DNA of 64,000 bases. Source: Pseudomonas viridiflava. Its GTDB lineage: Bacteria > Pseudomonadota > Gammaproteobacteria > Pseudomonadales > Pseudomonadaceae. Location: assembly GCF_900602065.1 (NCBI RefSeq), contig NZ_UWFN01000116.1, positions 434,001 to 498,000 of the forward strand, written 5' to 3'. Positions 51,954 through 61,945 of the stretch are shown one piece after another. Each line of letters starts with the position of its first letter. Position 1 is the first letter of the stretch. The notes beneath the pieces were generated by a model that made no database searches, had not been told where the DNA came from, and saw only the letters and a list, made by a program, of their open reading frames with translations. The position numbers and the translations under genes are program-made.

Positions 51954-53519
51954 TCAAGGCAGTTTGGTCACCATGCTTGCGGCGGTGCGGTCGCTGACCA
52001 AAGGCTCAACCTTCAGGTCTTTACGCGCAGCCCAGATGTTCTGGTAATGGAACAGCGGGATGATGCCTACGTCGTCCGTCACGACTTTGGCGGACTCTTC
52101 CAGAATGGCCCGGCGCTTGGCTTCGTCGAACTCGGCGGTGGCTTTGGTCAGCGCCTGATCCACCAACGGGTTGCTGTAGTGCCCCCAGTTCGAAGCGCCC
52201 AGGCCCTTGGTGCTGTCGACGGTGGTCAAAATGTTGGTCAGCGCATAAGCCGCTTCGCCAGTGCCGTTGCCCCAGCCAATCACACTGATTGCCAATTCGT
52301 TCTTGTTCGCCTTACCGGCGTAAACCGCCCACGGCAGCACTTCCAGCTGCACCTTGACGCCGATCCGCGACCAGAACTGCGCTACGGCCTGCATGGTTTC
52401 CGGGGCTTGCGGGTAGCGGTCGCCCGGAACGTGCACGGTCAACTGGAAGCCATCCGGGAAGCCGGCTTCTTTGAGCAGCTCCTTGGCCTGTTTCGGGTCG
52501 TACGGGATGTTTTTCAGATTCGCGTTGTAGCCAAAGGTATTGGCTGGCATCCACTGGTTGGCCTCGGTCACGGTGCCTTGCATGATGCGCTCGACAATTG
52601 CCTGACGATTGATCGCCAGCGACAACGCCTTGCGCACCTTCACGTCACGCAGCGGGTTCTGTTCCAGCGGCTTGCCAGAATTGTCACGGATAAACTCGTT
52701 CGGGCCTTCGCGGAAGCTCGGCTGAACAATCAGCGCACGCAGCCCGGAGTAAGCGTAAACCTTCACATTCGGGCTTTGACGCAAGCGGGCCACGTCAGTT
52801 GGCGAAACCTTGTCGATCACGTCCACATCACCCGCCAGCAAGGCTGCGGTGCGACTCGCGGCATTGGCGATGTAACGATAATCAACGCTGTCCCACAGCG
52901 GCTTCTCGCCCCAGTACTCGTTGTTGCGCTCGAAAATCGTGCGGTCGCCCGGCACGAAGGAAACAAAACGATAAGGCCCGGTGCCGACCATTGCTTTGCC
53001 GGAGTTGTAATCGGCGCTCGCAGCGCCTGCCCCGACATGGCGGCTGACGATGTAGATCGAATCGACGTCCGGCAGCAGGTTAGCGTTAGGCGTGCGGGTC
53101 TTGATGATCAGCGTGTGATCATCCTTGGCCTGGATTGACTCGACAGTACGCATGGCTCCGGCGTAGGACGCCACGGAGCCTGGCACAGCGCGGGCACGCT
53201 CAAAGGAGAACACGAAGTCATCGGCGGTCAGCGGCTTGCCGTCCTGCCATTTGACGTCGTCGCGCAGGCTGAACTCCCAGGTCTTGTCGTCCAGCACTTT
53301 CCAGCTTTTGGCCAGGCCCGGCAGGGTCTTGTCGTCGTGGCGATTGACCAGCGATTCGAACGCATGCAGCGCCACCGAGCGGTCACCGGCATAGTTGTTC
53401 AGTTGAGGATCAAGGGACGAGACCGGGTCGGCGTAACCGATACGCAAGGCTTCAGCCGAGGCACTGCCGCCAGCCAGAATCAGGGCCGAGGCCAACAGTG
53501 AACGAACAAGAGGTTTCAT
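51954..53519 (-). CDS. dipeptide/nickel-type ABC transporter binding protein
   Basis: The 521-residue protein has a signal peptide ending GSASA/EAL and the SBP_bac_5 fold: LRIGYADPVSSLDPQLN, ADDFVFSFERARAV, LPDVDSIYIVSRH, MVGTGPYRFVSF and, near the end, DVGIIPLFHYQNIWAARK. It captures a peptide-like or other polar solute for the importer encoded upstream. It is preceded by 55 bp after the second ATPase gene. Ligand unknown; the oxygenase context suggests a non-peptide compound. Confidence 0.91.
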   Translation of the reverse strand: MKPLVRSLLASALILAGGSASAEALRIGYADPVSSLDPQLNNYAGDRSVALHAFESLVNRHDDKTLPGLAKSWKVLDDKTWEFSLRDDVKWQDGKPLTADDFVFSFERARAVPGSVASYAGAMRTVESIQAKDDHTLIIKTRTPNANLLPDVDSIYIVSRHVGAGAASADYNSGKAMVGTGPYRFVSFVPGDRTIFERNNEYWGEKPLWDSVDYRYIANAASRTAALLAGDVDVIDKVSPTDVARLRQSPNVKVYAYSGLRALIVQPSFREGPNEFIRDNSGKPLEQNPLRDVKVRKALSLAINRQAIVERIMQGTVTEANQWMPANTFGYNANLKNIPYDPKQAKELLKEAGFPDGFQLTVHVPGDRYPQAPETMQAVAQFWSRIGVKVQLEVLPWAVYAGKANKNELAISVIGWGNGTGEAAYALTNILTTVDSTKGLGASNWGHYSNPLVDQALTKATAEFDEAKRRAILEESAKVVTDDVGIIPLFHYQNIWAARKDLKVEPLVSDRTAASMVTKLP

Positions 53520-53574
53520 GTGTTGTTTCCTTGTACGCAATGGCAATGAGAAAGACGGACGATCAAGCGCCCGT

Positions 53575-54588
53575 TCAGGCTGTTTCGTTGAGGTGGCAAG
53601 CGCTCAGGTGGTTCGGCGAAACCTCCCTGAGCGGTGGAACTTCCACGCGACAGCGCGCCATGGCGTGCGGGCAACGAGGATGGAAATGACACCCGGCGGG
53701 CGGGTTCAGCGGGCTGGGGATTTCCCCTTTGATCGCGTCATAACGGGCACTGCGAATATCGAAACGCGGGATCTGCGCGAGCAGCGCCTGGGTGTAGGGG
53801 TGATTGGCGCGACTGAACAGGTCATCAACGTCAGCGCTTTCCACAACCCGGCCCAGGTACATCACCACCACGCGATCGCACAGATGCTCGACCACACCAA
53901 GGTCATGACTGATGAACAGATAGGTCAGGCCAAGCTCGTCGCGCAGGTCCATGAACAGGTTGAGAATCTGCGCCTGAATCGACACGTCCAGCGCCGCCAC
54001 CGACTCATCGCAGACCAACAATTCAGGCTGTACCGCCAACGCACGAGCGATACCGATTCGCTGCCGCTGACCGCCGCTGAACTGATGCGGATAGCGCTGG
54101 CGCAACTGCGGGCTAAGCCCGGCACGTTGCAGTTGAGCGCTCACGTAATCGTCGAACCCGGCCTTGTCGGTCAGGCCATGCAGCAACGCGCCCTCCCCGA
54201 CGATTCGATCCACTCGCAAGCGCGGATTGAGGCTCGCGGACGGGTCCTGAAAAATCATCTGGATTTTAAGCCGCGCCGCCTGACGCTCTTCATGGGTGAA
54301 ATCCTCAATGGACTTGCCGTCAATGGAAGCCGTGCCGGAAGACACCGACAGCAAACCGGCGACCATTCGGCCAAGGGTCGACTTGCCACAGCCGGACTCG
54401 CCCACCAGCCCGACCACTTCGCCCCGCACGATGCGCAGGTCTACCCGGTCAACAGCGTGAGTCACCGAGGTCGGCCGAGTCAGTTGCAGGCGCTGCAACA
54501 TATGCTGCAGCCCGGTTTCAGGACTGGCTTTGCCGAATGTCTTGCTGACATCGCGCAGCTCGATGATTGGCGTCGATTCATTGCTCAT
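53575..54588 (-). CDS. dipeptide-type ABC transporter ATPase, DppF type
   Basis: The 337-residue ATPase has Walker A GESGCGKST, Q-loop MIFQDPSASLNPRLRV, signature FSGGQRQRIGIARAL, Walker B LLVCDESVAALDVS and the C-terminal oligopeptide-transporter extension with Cys-rich CHFHPRCPHAMARC. Walker B has DES rather than DEP, as in several DppF proteins. It overlaps the partner ATPase gene by 11 bp. It forms the heterodimeric motor with that protein. Confidence 0.94.
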   Translation of the reverse strand: MSNESTPIIELRDVSKTFGKASPETGLQHMLQRLQLTRPTSVTHAVDRVDLRIVRGEVVGLVGESGCGKSTLGRMVAGLLSVSSGTASIDGKSIEDFTHEERQAARLKIQMIFQDPSASLNPRLRVDRIVGEGALLHGLTDKAGFDDYVSAQLQRAGLSPQLRQRYPHQFSGGQRQRIGIARALAVQPELLVCDESVAALDVSIQAQILNLFMDLRDELGLTYLFISHDLGVVEHLCDRVVVMYLGRVVESADVDDLFSRANHPYTQALLAQIPRFDIRSARYDAIKGEIPSPLNPPAGCHFHPRCPHAMARCRVEVPPLREVSPNHLSACHLNETA

Positions 54589-55591
54589 CGGCGGCTCCCG
54601 GATGAAAACAGCGGACCAGTCGGCCCGGCTCTATCGCTTGACTGGGCGGTTCCTGTTCGCACACCGAAGTCGCTCGGGAGCAACGGGCAGAGAAGGCACA
54701 GCCCGCTGGCATCGACAGCAAGTCCGGCGCCATGCCCGGAATCTGCCGCAGACGCTGGCCGCGTTTGTTGCGGCTTGGCAGGCTGTCGATCAGGCCTTGG
54801 GTATACGGATGTTGCGGGCGATCCAGCACGGCGGCGACACTGCCTTGCTCAACGATCCGTCCGGCATACATCACGGCGATGTCGTCGGCCAAACCGGCGA
54901 CGACCGACAGATCGTGGGTGATCCAGATCAGTGAGGTGCCTTGCTGACGGACCAGCTTCTGCACTTCACTGAGGATCTGCGCCTGAATGGTCACGTCCAG
55001 CGCTGTGGTGGGTTCATCGGCAATGATCAGATCCGGCGAATGCAGCAGCGCAATGGCAATCGCTACCCTCTGACGCATGCCGCCAGACAACTGGTGTGGA
55101 TAGGCGCGCAAACGCTCATCCGGGCTGGCGATGCCCAGCAGCCCCAAGGTGCGGCTGGCATGTTCACGAGCCTCGGCACGGCTAAGCGGCTGATGGGCTT
55201 GCACCGCCTCGATCATTTGCGTGTCGACGCGCAGCACCGGGTTGAGGGTCATCATCGGGTCCTGAAAGATCATCGCTATCCGATTACCTTGCAGGTGACG
55301 CAGCTCTTTTGCCGACAAACGCGTCAGGTCACGGCCTTGAAAAAGCACTTCCCCGCCGCTGATCCGCCCCGGCTCATCGACCAGACCGAGGATGGAGAAA
55401 CCAGTGACTGACTTGCCGGAACCGGACTCGCCCACCAGGCCAAGGATTCGCCCCGGCTGAATGCTCAGCGATACATCACGCACCGCAGGCAAGACCCCGG
55501 CGCGGGTGTAGAAAGACGTGCACAGCCCACGCACATCCAGAGTCGGCTGCACGTTTGCCAGCGGCTCGGCAGAGAGGTCGGGCAGGCTCAT
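54578..55591 (-). CDS. dipeptide-type ABC transporter ATPase, DppD type
   Basis: The 337-residue ATPase has Walker A GESGSGKSV, Q-loop MIFQDPMMTLNPVLRV, signature LSGGMRQRVAIAIAL, Walker B LIIADEPTTALDV and the C-terminal CAFSARCSRATSVC region typical of OppD/DppD. It overlaps the upstream permease gene by 4 bp and the next ATPase gene by 11 bp. Confidence 0.94.
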   Translation of the reverse strand: MSLPDLSAEPLANVQPTLDVRGLCTSFYTRAGVLPAVRDVSLSIQPGRILGLVGESGSGKSVTGFSILGLVDEPGRISGGEVLFQGRDLTRLSAKELRHLQGNRIAMIFQDPMMTLNPVLRVDTQMIEAVQAHQPLSRAEAREHASRTLGLLGIASPDERLRAYPHQLSGGMRQRVAIAIALLHSPDLIIADEPTTALDVTIQAQILSEVQKLVRQQGTSLIWITHDLSVVAGLADDIAVMYAGRIVEQGSVAAVLDRPQHPYTQGLIDSLPSRNKRGQRLRQIPGMAPDLLSMPAGCAFSARCSRATSVCEQEPPSQAIEPGRLVRCFHPGAADEQ

Positions 55592-56493
55592 CGTTGCAAC
55601 CTCGGGTTCAGCACATCACGTAAACGGTCACCCACCAGGTTGATGGCGACGATGGTTATCAGCAGCGCCAGCCCCGGGTAGAAACTGATCCAGTACTCAT
55701 CACTGAGCATGTACTGAAAGCCGTTGGCGATCAGCAGACCCAGCGACGGTTCGGTAATCGGCACGCCAAGGCCCAGGAACGAAAGCGTGGCTTCCAGGGT
55801 GATCGCCCGGGCGATCTGCAATGCACCAATGACGATCAGCGGCGGCAGGCAATTGGGCAGAATGTGCCCGACCACGATGCGCCACGAACCAATGCCCTGC
55901 CCCCGCGCCGCATCGACGTACTCGCGGCGGCTCTCGGTCAGTGCCTGACCACGGGCGGTACGGGCGTAGTAAGCCCATTCCAGCACCACCAGCGTCAGCA
56001 TCACATTACCGACGCCCTTGCCCAGCCAGGCGAGAATCATCAACGCCATGAGAATGACCGGGAACGACAGCAGCAGATCCACCAGACGCATCAACAAGGC
56101 ATCGACCCAACCGCCCGCATAGGCAGAGAGCAACCCGAGCATGGTGCCGAGTACCGCCGCGATCAACGCAGAACCGATACCCACCCAGAGACTGATACGC
56201 AGGCCGTAAATAATCGCTGAAAGCAGATCGCGCCCCTGACCATCAGTCCCCAGCCAATAGGTGTAGCCGCCGTCTACGTTCTCTGTGCCTGGCGGGAGGC
56301 GCGCATCAAGCACGTTGAGCTGCATCAGGTCATAAGGGTTCTGATAGACAATCCACGGTGCCAGCGCCGCGACCCCGACGATGAAAACCAACACCAGCAA
56401 CCCGAGCATGGCCGTGGGCGAGGTTTTGAATTCCGAGACACCGCGACGCCACGGAGACTGCGCCTTGAAGGTCGCTACAGGAGCCTGACTCAT
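55588..56493 (-). CDS. dipeptide-type ABC transporter permease, DppC type
   Basis: The 301-residue permease has the OppC-type N-terminal helix and periplasmic domain (YQNPYDLMQLNVLDARLPPG, YWLGTDGQGRDLLSAIIYG), then five further helices with the EAA loop EYVDAARGQGIGSWRIVVGHILPN. ATG 56493 overlaps the upstream permease stop (ATGA); the longer frame above is not coding. Confidence 0.93.
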   Translation of the reverse strand: MSQAPVATFKAQSPWRRGVSEFKTSPTAMLGLLVLVFIVGVAALAPWIVYQNPYDLMQLNVLDARLPPGTENVDGGYTYWLGTDGQGRDLLSAIIYGLRISLWVGIGSALIAAVLGTMLGLLSAYAGGWVDALLMRLVDLLLSFPVILMALMILAWLGKGVGNVMLTLVVLEWAYYARTARGQALTESRREYVDAARGQGIGSWRIVVGHILPNCLPPLIVIGALQIARAITLEATLSFLGLGVPITEPSLGLLIANGFQYMLSDEYWISFYPGLALLITIVAINLVGDRLRDVLNPRLQR

Positions 56494-57464
56494 CGTTTTG
56501 CCTCCACACGCACACGCGGGTCGAGGAAGTAATACAAGGCATCGACAATCAGGTTGAGCACCACAAAAATCACCACGACCACCATCAGATAAGCCACCAC
56601 CACCGGGCGGTCGAGCATGTTGATGCTGTCCAGAATCAGCTTGCCTGCGCCCGGCCAGGCGAAAATGCTTTCGGTCACCACGGCGTACGCGATAGTCGAA
56701 CCCAGCTCCATGGCCAACACCGTAACCAGCGGGATCATGGTGTTGCGCATCACATGCATGCACATCACCCGGACCGGTGACAGCCCCTTGGCCCGGGCAA
56801 ACTTCACGTACTCCTGTGGCAGCACTTCACGCACACCGGCGCGAGTCAGACGCAACACCAGAGATATCTTGAACAACGCCAGATTCAGCGCAGGCAAGAT
56901 CAGATGCTGCAGGCCATCCAGGGTCAGGAATGACCACTGAATGCCGAACAGCTCAAGCGTCTCGCCGCGGCCACTGGCAGGCAACCAGCCGAGCTTGATG
57001 GAGAACAGCATGATCATCATCAGCGCGACCCAGAACGCGGGCAGCGAGAAACCGACGATGCTTGAAGCCATCAGCACGCGTGACAGAGGATGATCGGGAT
57101 AACGGCCCGCGAACATGCCCAGCGGTACGCCAAGGACAACCGCCAGAAACATCGCGCTGAACGCCAGTTCAAACGTTGCAGGCAGGCGCTGCACGATCAG
57201 GCGCATGGCGTCTTCGTGATACACAAAACTCTGCCCGAGATTGCCTTGCACCGCGCCCTTGAGAAACAGCAGGTATTGCTGCCACAACGGCTTGTCCAGG
57301 CCCAGATGCGCGATGGCCGCGAGCCGTTCGGCCTGGTTCAGGTCTTCGCCGACCAGAATATCCATGGGATTGCCTATGGCGTTCAGGCCAATGAACACCA
57401 CCAGCGTCATCAGCAGCACCACCAGCAGCGACTGACTCAGACGCCGCACCAGCCAGCCGATCAT
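56490..57464 (-). CDS. dipeptide-type ABC transporter permease, DppB type
   Basis: The 324-residue permease has the DppB features LVRRLSQSLLVVLLMTLVVFIGLNAIG and the EAA-type loop EVLPQEYVKFARAKGLSPVRVMCMHVMRNT. ATG 57464 overlaps the monooxygenase stop in ATGA. With the DppC-type subunit it forms the membrane channel. Confidence 0.93.
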   Translation of the reverse strand: MIGWLVRRLSQSLLVVLLMTLVVFIGLNAIGNPMDILVGEDLNQAERLAAIAHLGLDKPLWQQYLLFLKGAVQGNLGQSFVYHEDAMRLIVQRLPATFELAFSAMFLAVVLGVPLGMFAGRYPDHPLSRVLMASSIVGFSLPAFWVALMMIMLFSIKLGWLPASGRGETLELFGIQWSFLTLDGLQHLILPALNLALFKISLVLRLTRAGVREVLPQEYVKFARAKGLSPVRVMCMHVMRNTMIPLVTVLAMELGSTIAYAVVTESIFAWPGAGKLILDSINMLDRPVVVAYLMVVVVIFVVLNLIVDALYYFLDPRVRVEAKR

Positions 57465-58921
57465 CCGCGCAACTCTTGAGCCGTGGGCTCGCTGGCAACC
57501 CATTCGTCACCGAGCAATTCAGGCTCGGCATAATTCTGCATAGCGGCGAAATGCAGCTCGATATCTTCATTGAACAACTGCCCGGCCAGACCTTGAGCGA
57601 GACGCTTGGCGCCTTCGCTGATGGCTGGAATATCACCCGACACCGCGCCGTAGCTCAGGGCTGCGGGGTAATTGAAACAGTGGATCTGACCGATGCCAGG
57701 GCATGCGCCAGGGGTCTTCTCCTGAAACTCGAAGCACAGGCCCAGGTCCGGCAAGTCCTCCAGCTCGTTATCCGGCTCGCTGCCCGGAGGCGTGAAACTG
57801 TCGCTCCAGGCGCGCACATGCTGGGCGAAGCTGGCGAACTCGGGACGCAACTGGAAGTTGGTGCGGAAGCCTGTGGCGAAGACCAGAAAATCCACCTCGA
57901 TCCGCGCTTTCGGCGTATCCAGCCATAGGCCTCCGGCCGGGTTTTGCTGAACGGCGACAACCGGGCTGTTCAACAGAAAGCGTGAGTTGGGTGAGCGCGA
58001 GACGCGTTGAGTGCTGCCACGTGGCGGCGGGACTTGCTGAGTGTTGAGGTATTTGCGGATTCGCCATTTCCAGGCATCCGGCAAACGCCAGTAACCGTGG
58101 GTCATGCCCGGATTACCGGCGCCCTTGCCTTTGTTGACCCGTGGCAGCTCGGCGCGACGAATCAGCAGATCGACACGTTGCGCACCGGCTTCAAGCGCCG
58201 TGGCCGCGCTGTCCATCGCCGAAGCGCCACCGCCGATGACCGCGACGCGTTTGCCGACGAACCAGTCATCCTGCAGACCATCGGCTGAATGCGCCCAGAC
58301 ATCCCGAGGCAGGCTATGTGCGAAATCGGGCACCCAAGGGCCGCCCAGTCCATCGCGACCGGTGGCCAATACCACGTGACGAGCCAGGATAGTTTGACGC
58401 TGCCCGGCATGTTCGATATCCAGCTCAACCAGCCCGTCAGCCCTGGGCTGTACGCGGCTGACGCGATGCTCGTTGCGCACGTCGAGGTTCAATGCCTTGC
58501 GATACCAACGCAGGTAATCAGCCCATTGCAGACGCGGGATCTTGTCCAGCGCATTCCACGCCTCAAGACCGAACTGGGCCTCGAACCAGGCACGGAAGGT
58601 CAGCGCGGGCAACCCCAGTGCAGGCCCGGTCAGTTGCTTGGGCGAGCGCAGGGTTTCCATGCGCGCGGTGGTCGCCCAGGGGCCTTCGAAGCCGGTTGGC
58701 GATTGGTCATAGATTCGTGTAATCACACCCATGTGGCGTAACTCTGCTGCCAGCGCCAGCCCTGCCATTCCGCCGCCGATGATAGCCACGTCCAATACTG
58801 CCTGGCCGTCATTGACCCGTGGTTTTACCCAGGGTGCGGCGGGCAGATCCAGCCATTGCAGATCCTGCTGCAGACGAGCTTCGAGCGCAGCAAGACCGCT
58901 GACGGTGTTCATATCGGACAT
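57461..58921 (-). CDS. FAD/NAD(P)H-dependent monooxygenase, first gene of operon
   Basis: The 486-residue flavoprotein has an N-terminal FAD motif VAIIGGGMAGLALAAELR (45-62), a second dinucleotide motif VAVIGGGASAMDSAATALEAG for NADPH and the FATGFRTNF motif near residue 340. This is the class B monooxygenase / N-hydroxylase layout. It would oxygenate or N-hydroxylate the compound brought in by the downstream ABC importer. ATG 58921 is used; ATG 58912 is an alternative. Translationally coupled to the permease gene by ATGA. Confidence 0.85.
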   Translation of the reverse strand: MSDMNTVSGLAALEARLQQDLQWLDLPAAPWVKPRVNDGQAVLDVAIIGGGMAGLALAAELRHMGVITRIYDQSPTGFEGPWATTARMETLRSPKQLTGPALGLPALTFRAWFEAQFGLEAWNALDKIPRLQWADYLRWYRKALNLDVRNEHRVSRVQPRADGLVELDIEHAGQRQTILARHVVLATGRDGLGGPWVPDFAHSLPRDVWAHSADGLQDDWFVGKRVAVIGGGASAMDSAATALEAGAQRVDLLIRRAELPRVNKGKGAGNPGMTHGYWRLPDAWKWRIRKYLNTQQVPPPRGSTQRVSRSPNSRFLLNSPVVAVQQNPAGGLWLDTPKARIEVDFLVFATGFRTNFQLRPEFASFAQHVRAWSDSFTPPGSEPDNELEDLPDLGLCFEFQEKTPGACPGIGQIHCFNYPAALSYGAVSGDIPAISEGAKRLAQGLAGQLFNEDIELHFAAMQNYAEPELLGDEWVASEPTAQELRG

Positions 58922-59345
58922 TTTCAATACTCGGCGTTCGAGAAAAGGTGGTCACTTGCCATACAAGAAGCGTTCCACACTCATACATTTACGAATTCAT
59001 AGGCCTCATGAATTCGAATAACGCATGGTAAGAGTCGGCGAATATTCCTTCAACGACGATTATTGAATATTGATATTCCAGAAAAGCATTAAAAGATCAG
59101 CAGCGCTATATCCAGCGCAACGCCTTGGAACCGGCTTTAGCCGGGAAAGAGGCCGTTACAGTCACTAAGCTCCACATCAGCTTGCAGGCAAACATGAAAT
59201 CTCCAGGCAGCACCATCACCGTGACAATTCGCGATATTCATTGAATGGGCCAGCAAGACAAATCCCACACGCAGCTTGAGCGTTACAGCCTGTAACTGAT
59301 AGCTTGGCGCCACAACGCTAAAAGCCATTCCGGATCGCGAGCCCA
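58922..59345. promoter_or_regulatory. divergent promoter region of the monooxygenase operon and LysR gene
   Basis: A perfect dyad CGAATTCAT-N7-ATGAATTCG lies at 58992-59016, 71-95 bp before the monooxygenase start. AT-rich sequence with repeated GAATATT/AATATTC follows (59039-59080), a plausible second regulator site. The REP half at 59126-59162 and sequence without other features fill the rest up to the LysR start. Confidence 0.6.
59126..59162. repeat. single REP half (ACCGGCTTTAGCCGGGAA class)
   Basis: GGAACCGGCTTTAGCCGGGA followed by AAGAGGCCGTTACAG matches one end of the REPIN at 46008-46099; the inverted partner is missing. Confidence 0.8.
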
Positions 59346-60272
59346 ATGAACCGAAACGAACTGCGCAAGGCCGACATCAATCTGATGGTGGTTTTCGAAA
59401 CCTTGATGCAAGAACGCAACGTCACTCGCGCCGCCGAAAAACTGTTTCTCGGTCAACCGACCATCAGCGCCGCGCTCAACCGCCTGAGGGCGCTATTCAA
59501 TGACCCGCTGTTCATCCGCGTCGGTCACCGGATGGAACCGACCGCAAGGGCACAGGAAATCATTCATCACCTGTCCCCGGCACTCGATGCAATGTCGGTC
59601 GCCCTGAGCCTGACCCGGGATTTCGACCCGGCCAGCAGCGACATGACCTTTCGCATCGGACTCTCGGATGACGTCGAATACAGCCTGATGCCAGCCCTTT
59701 TGCGGGCCATCCGCGAAGAAGCGCCCGGTGTTGTGCTGGTCATCAAGCAGGTCAACTACTGGAATATCTCCGAGTTGCTCATGTCCGGCGAAATCACCGT
59801 GGGGGTATGCCTGACTCAGGAGCTGCCCGCCAACGCCAAACGCAAACTGCTGCGCTCGATACAGCCGATGGTGGTACGCGCCGACAAATCAGCAACGCCG
59901 ATGACGCTGGATGAATACTGCGCACGCCCGCATGTGGTGGTCTCTCACGTGGCCAATATCAGCAGCTTCGCCGATGAATGGCTGGACGCGATTGGTCGCA
60001 AACGCAAGGCCGTGCTGTCAGTACCGCAATACAGCACATTGCCCGCACTGATGGCGGGCACTGATTTGTTGTGCAATCTGCCGGATCACCTGACTCAGGC
60101 AATGATCAATACCGGCCAGTTGTATGGCGAACCCCTGCCCTTCATCACACCGAATCTGGAACTGTCCATGACCTGGCTGAGCATCATGGACACCGACCCG
60201 GCAGAGCGGTGGTTACGCAAAAGGCTGGAAGAATTCATGGGAGACCGCGACAAGGTCTCCCCGATTCTCTGA
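59346..60272 (+). CDS. LysR family transcriptional regulator
   Basis: The 308-residue protein has the N-terminal winged helix: DINLMVVFETLMQERNVTRAAEKLFLGQPTISAALNRLRALFNDPLFIR (about 10-58), followed by the LysR substrate domain. The form ELRKADINLMVVFETLM is typical of the NodD/SyrM-like branch. It is divergent from the monooxygenase-ABC-AhpD operon and probably controls it; it is convergent with pstB, 9 bp apart. Co-inducer unknown. Confidence 0.93.
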   Translation: MNRNELRKADINLMVVFETLMQERNVTRAAEKLFLGQPTISAALNRLRALFNDPLFIRVGHRMEPTARAQEIIHHLSPALDAMSVALSLTRDFDPASSDMTFRIGLSDDVEYSLMPALLRAIREEAPGVVLVIKQVNYWNISELLMSGEITVGVCLTQELPANAKRKLLRSIQPMVVRADKSATPMTLDEYCARPHVVVSHVANISSFADEWLDAIGRKRKAVLSVPQYSTLPALMAGTDLLCNLPDHLTQAMINTGQLYGEPLPFITPNLELSMTWLSIMDTDPAERWLRKRLEEFMGDRDKVSPIL

Positions 60273-60281
60273 GAAGGGAAA

Positions 60282-61061
60282 TCAGCCGAAACGGCCGGTG
60301 ATGTAGTCTTCAGTCTGGCTTTTGGATGGCTTGGTGAAGATCGTGTCAGTGTCGCCGTGCTCGATCAGTTCACCCATGAACATGAACGCGGTGTAATCCG
60401 AGCAACGCGCAGCCTGCTGCATGTTGTGAGTCACGATGATCACCGTGAACTGCTCTTTGAGTTCAGTGATCAGTTGCTCGATACGCCCGGTAGAGATCGG
60501 GTCCAGCGCTGAAGTCGGCTCGTCGAGCAGCAGGACTTGCGGACGCAGCGCGATGGTGCGGGCAATGCACAGACGCTGCTGTTGACCGCCAGACAGACCG
60601 GTCGCGCTCTTGTTGAGTTTGTCTTTGACTTCGTCCCACAGCGCAGCACCACGCAGGGCCTCTTCCACGCGGTCTTCCATTTCACGGCGCGACAGCTTTT
60701 CATGGTGCTTGATGGCGTAGGAAATGTTGTCGAAGATCGACATCGGGAACGGCACAGGCTTCTGAAACACCATGCCCACGTGGCTACGCAGGCGGTTCAT
60801 CGAATAACCCGGCGCCAGGATGTTCTCACCGTTCAGCAGTACTTCACCCTTGGCTTCCTGCTTGGGGTACATCGCGTAGATACGGTTGAACACGCGCAGC
60901 AGGGTCGACTTGCCGCAACCCGAAGGACCGATGATCGCGGTGATGCGTTTCTCCGGGATGATCATGTCGATGGATTTCAGCGACTTCTGTTCGTTGTAGA
61001 AAAACTCCAGACCACGAACTTGAATCTTGGTTTTTTCATTGGCAAGGGAAAGGTTATTCAT
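60282..61061 (-). CDS. pstB: phosphate ABC transporter ATPase PstB
   Basis: The 259-residue ATPase has Walker [17 protein letters not shown], the PstB-typical [19 protein letters not shown], signature [17 protein letters not shown] and Walker [16 protein letters not shown], then [27 protein letters not shown]. It powers high-affinity phosphate uptake. ATG 61061 shares one base with the pstA stop. No phoU follows; the next gene is a convergent LysR. Confidence 0.96.
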   Translation of the reverse strand: MNNLSLANEKTKIQVRGLEFFYNEQKSLKSIDMIIPEKRITAIIGPSGCGKSTLLRVFNRIYAMYPKQEAKGEVLLNGENILAPGYSMNRLRSHVGMVFQKPVPFPMSIFDNISYAIKHHEKLSRREMEDRVEEALRGAALWDEVKDKLNKSATGLSGGQQQRLCIARTIALRPQVLLLDEPTSALDPISTGRIEQLITELKEQFTVIIVTHNMQQAARCSDYTAFMFMGELIEHGDTDTIFTKPSKSQTEDYITGRFG

Positions 61062-61945
61062 CAAGACGCCCTATTGCGCAAAAGAATTAAGCGGGAAGCG
61101 AGGCTGAGGATCAGCACGAACAGTGTCATGACCAGAGCGCCTGCCCAAGCCAGAGAGTGCCAATCGTCGAATGGGCTCATGGCGTACTGGAACACCACGA
61201 CCGGTACGCTGGCCATCGGCTTGAGCAGATCGCTGCTCCAGAACTGGTTGCCGAACGCAGTAAACAACAAAGGCGCGGTTTCGCCAGTGATGCGGGCCAG
61301 CGCCAGCAAGACACCAGTCACCACACCCGCTTTGGCGGCACGCAGTACGATCTGCAGGGTCAACTTCCACTGCGGCACACCCAGCGCCAGCGCGGCTTCG
61401 CGCATGGTTGAAGGCTGCAACTGAAGCATTTCATCGGTGGTACGCACCACCACGGGGATCACCAGCAACGCCAACGCCAGCGCACCGGCAATCGCCGAAA
61501 AGCCGACCTTGTGATCCGTCCATTCGTTGAGGGGCAGAATCACCGCGGTGTACACAAACAGGCCCAGCACGATGGACGGAGCGGACAACAGGATGTCGTT
61601 GACGAAGCGCACCGCGTTGCCGAGCTTCGAGTACCGGGCGAACTCTGCCAGCCAGACGCCAGCCATCAGGCCAATCGGCGTGCCGATCAACAGACCGATG
61701 CCTGACATCAGCACGCTGCCGTAAAAGGCGTTGGCCAGACCGCCTTCAACACCCGGCGGCGGAGTCATGCCGCTGAACAGTCGAAAGTTTAATGCGTCCA
61801 CACCATTGATGATGGTGGTCAGCAGGATCCACACCAGCCACAACAGGCCAAAAGCCGTCGCCGCGCAGCTAAGGACCATTGCTGCCTTGTTCTTTAGGTC
61901 GCGAACCCGGTACAGGCTCTCGTTGCCAGTCACATCCTTACTCAT
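61061..61945 (-). CDS. pstA: phosphate ABC transporter permease PstA (short form)
   Basis: The 294-residue membrane subunit has six helices and PstA features: [41 protein letters not shown] and [49 protein letters not shown]. The length is that of ordinary PstA, unlike the much longer PstA of the main pst operon of many pseudomonads. Overlaps pstC by 4 bp. Confidence 0.95.
   Translation of the reverse strand: MSKDVTGNESLYRVRDLKNKAAMVLSCAATAFGLLWLVWILLTTIINGVDALNFRLFSGMTPPPGVEGGLANAFYGSVLMSGIGLLIGTPIGLMAGVWLAEFARYSKLGNAVRFVNDILLSAPSIVLGLFVYTAVILPLNEWTDHKVGFSAIAGALALALLVIPVVVRTTDEMLQLQPSTMREAALALGVPQWKLTLQIVLRAAKAGVVTGVLLALARITGETAPLLFTAFGNQFWSSDLLKPMASVPVVVFQYAMSPFDDWHSLAWAGALVMTLFVLILSLASRLILLRNRAS

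Noticed and set aside
6914..59162. Repeated inverted elements considered as CRISPR or integron sites
   Set aside because: They are single, dispersed, of several classes and lack regular spacers or cas genes; they fit REPINs.
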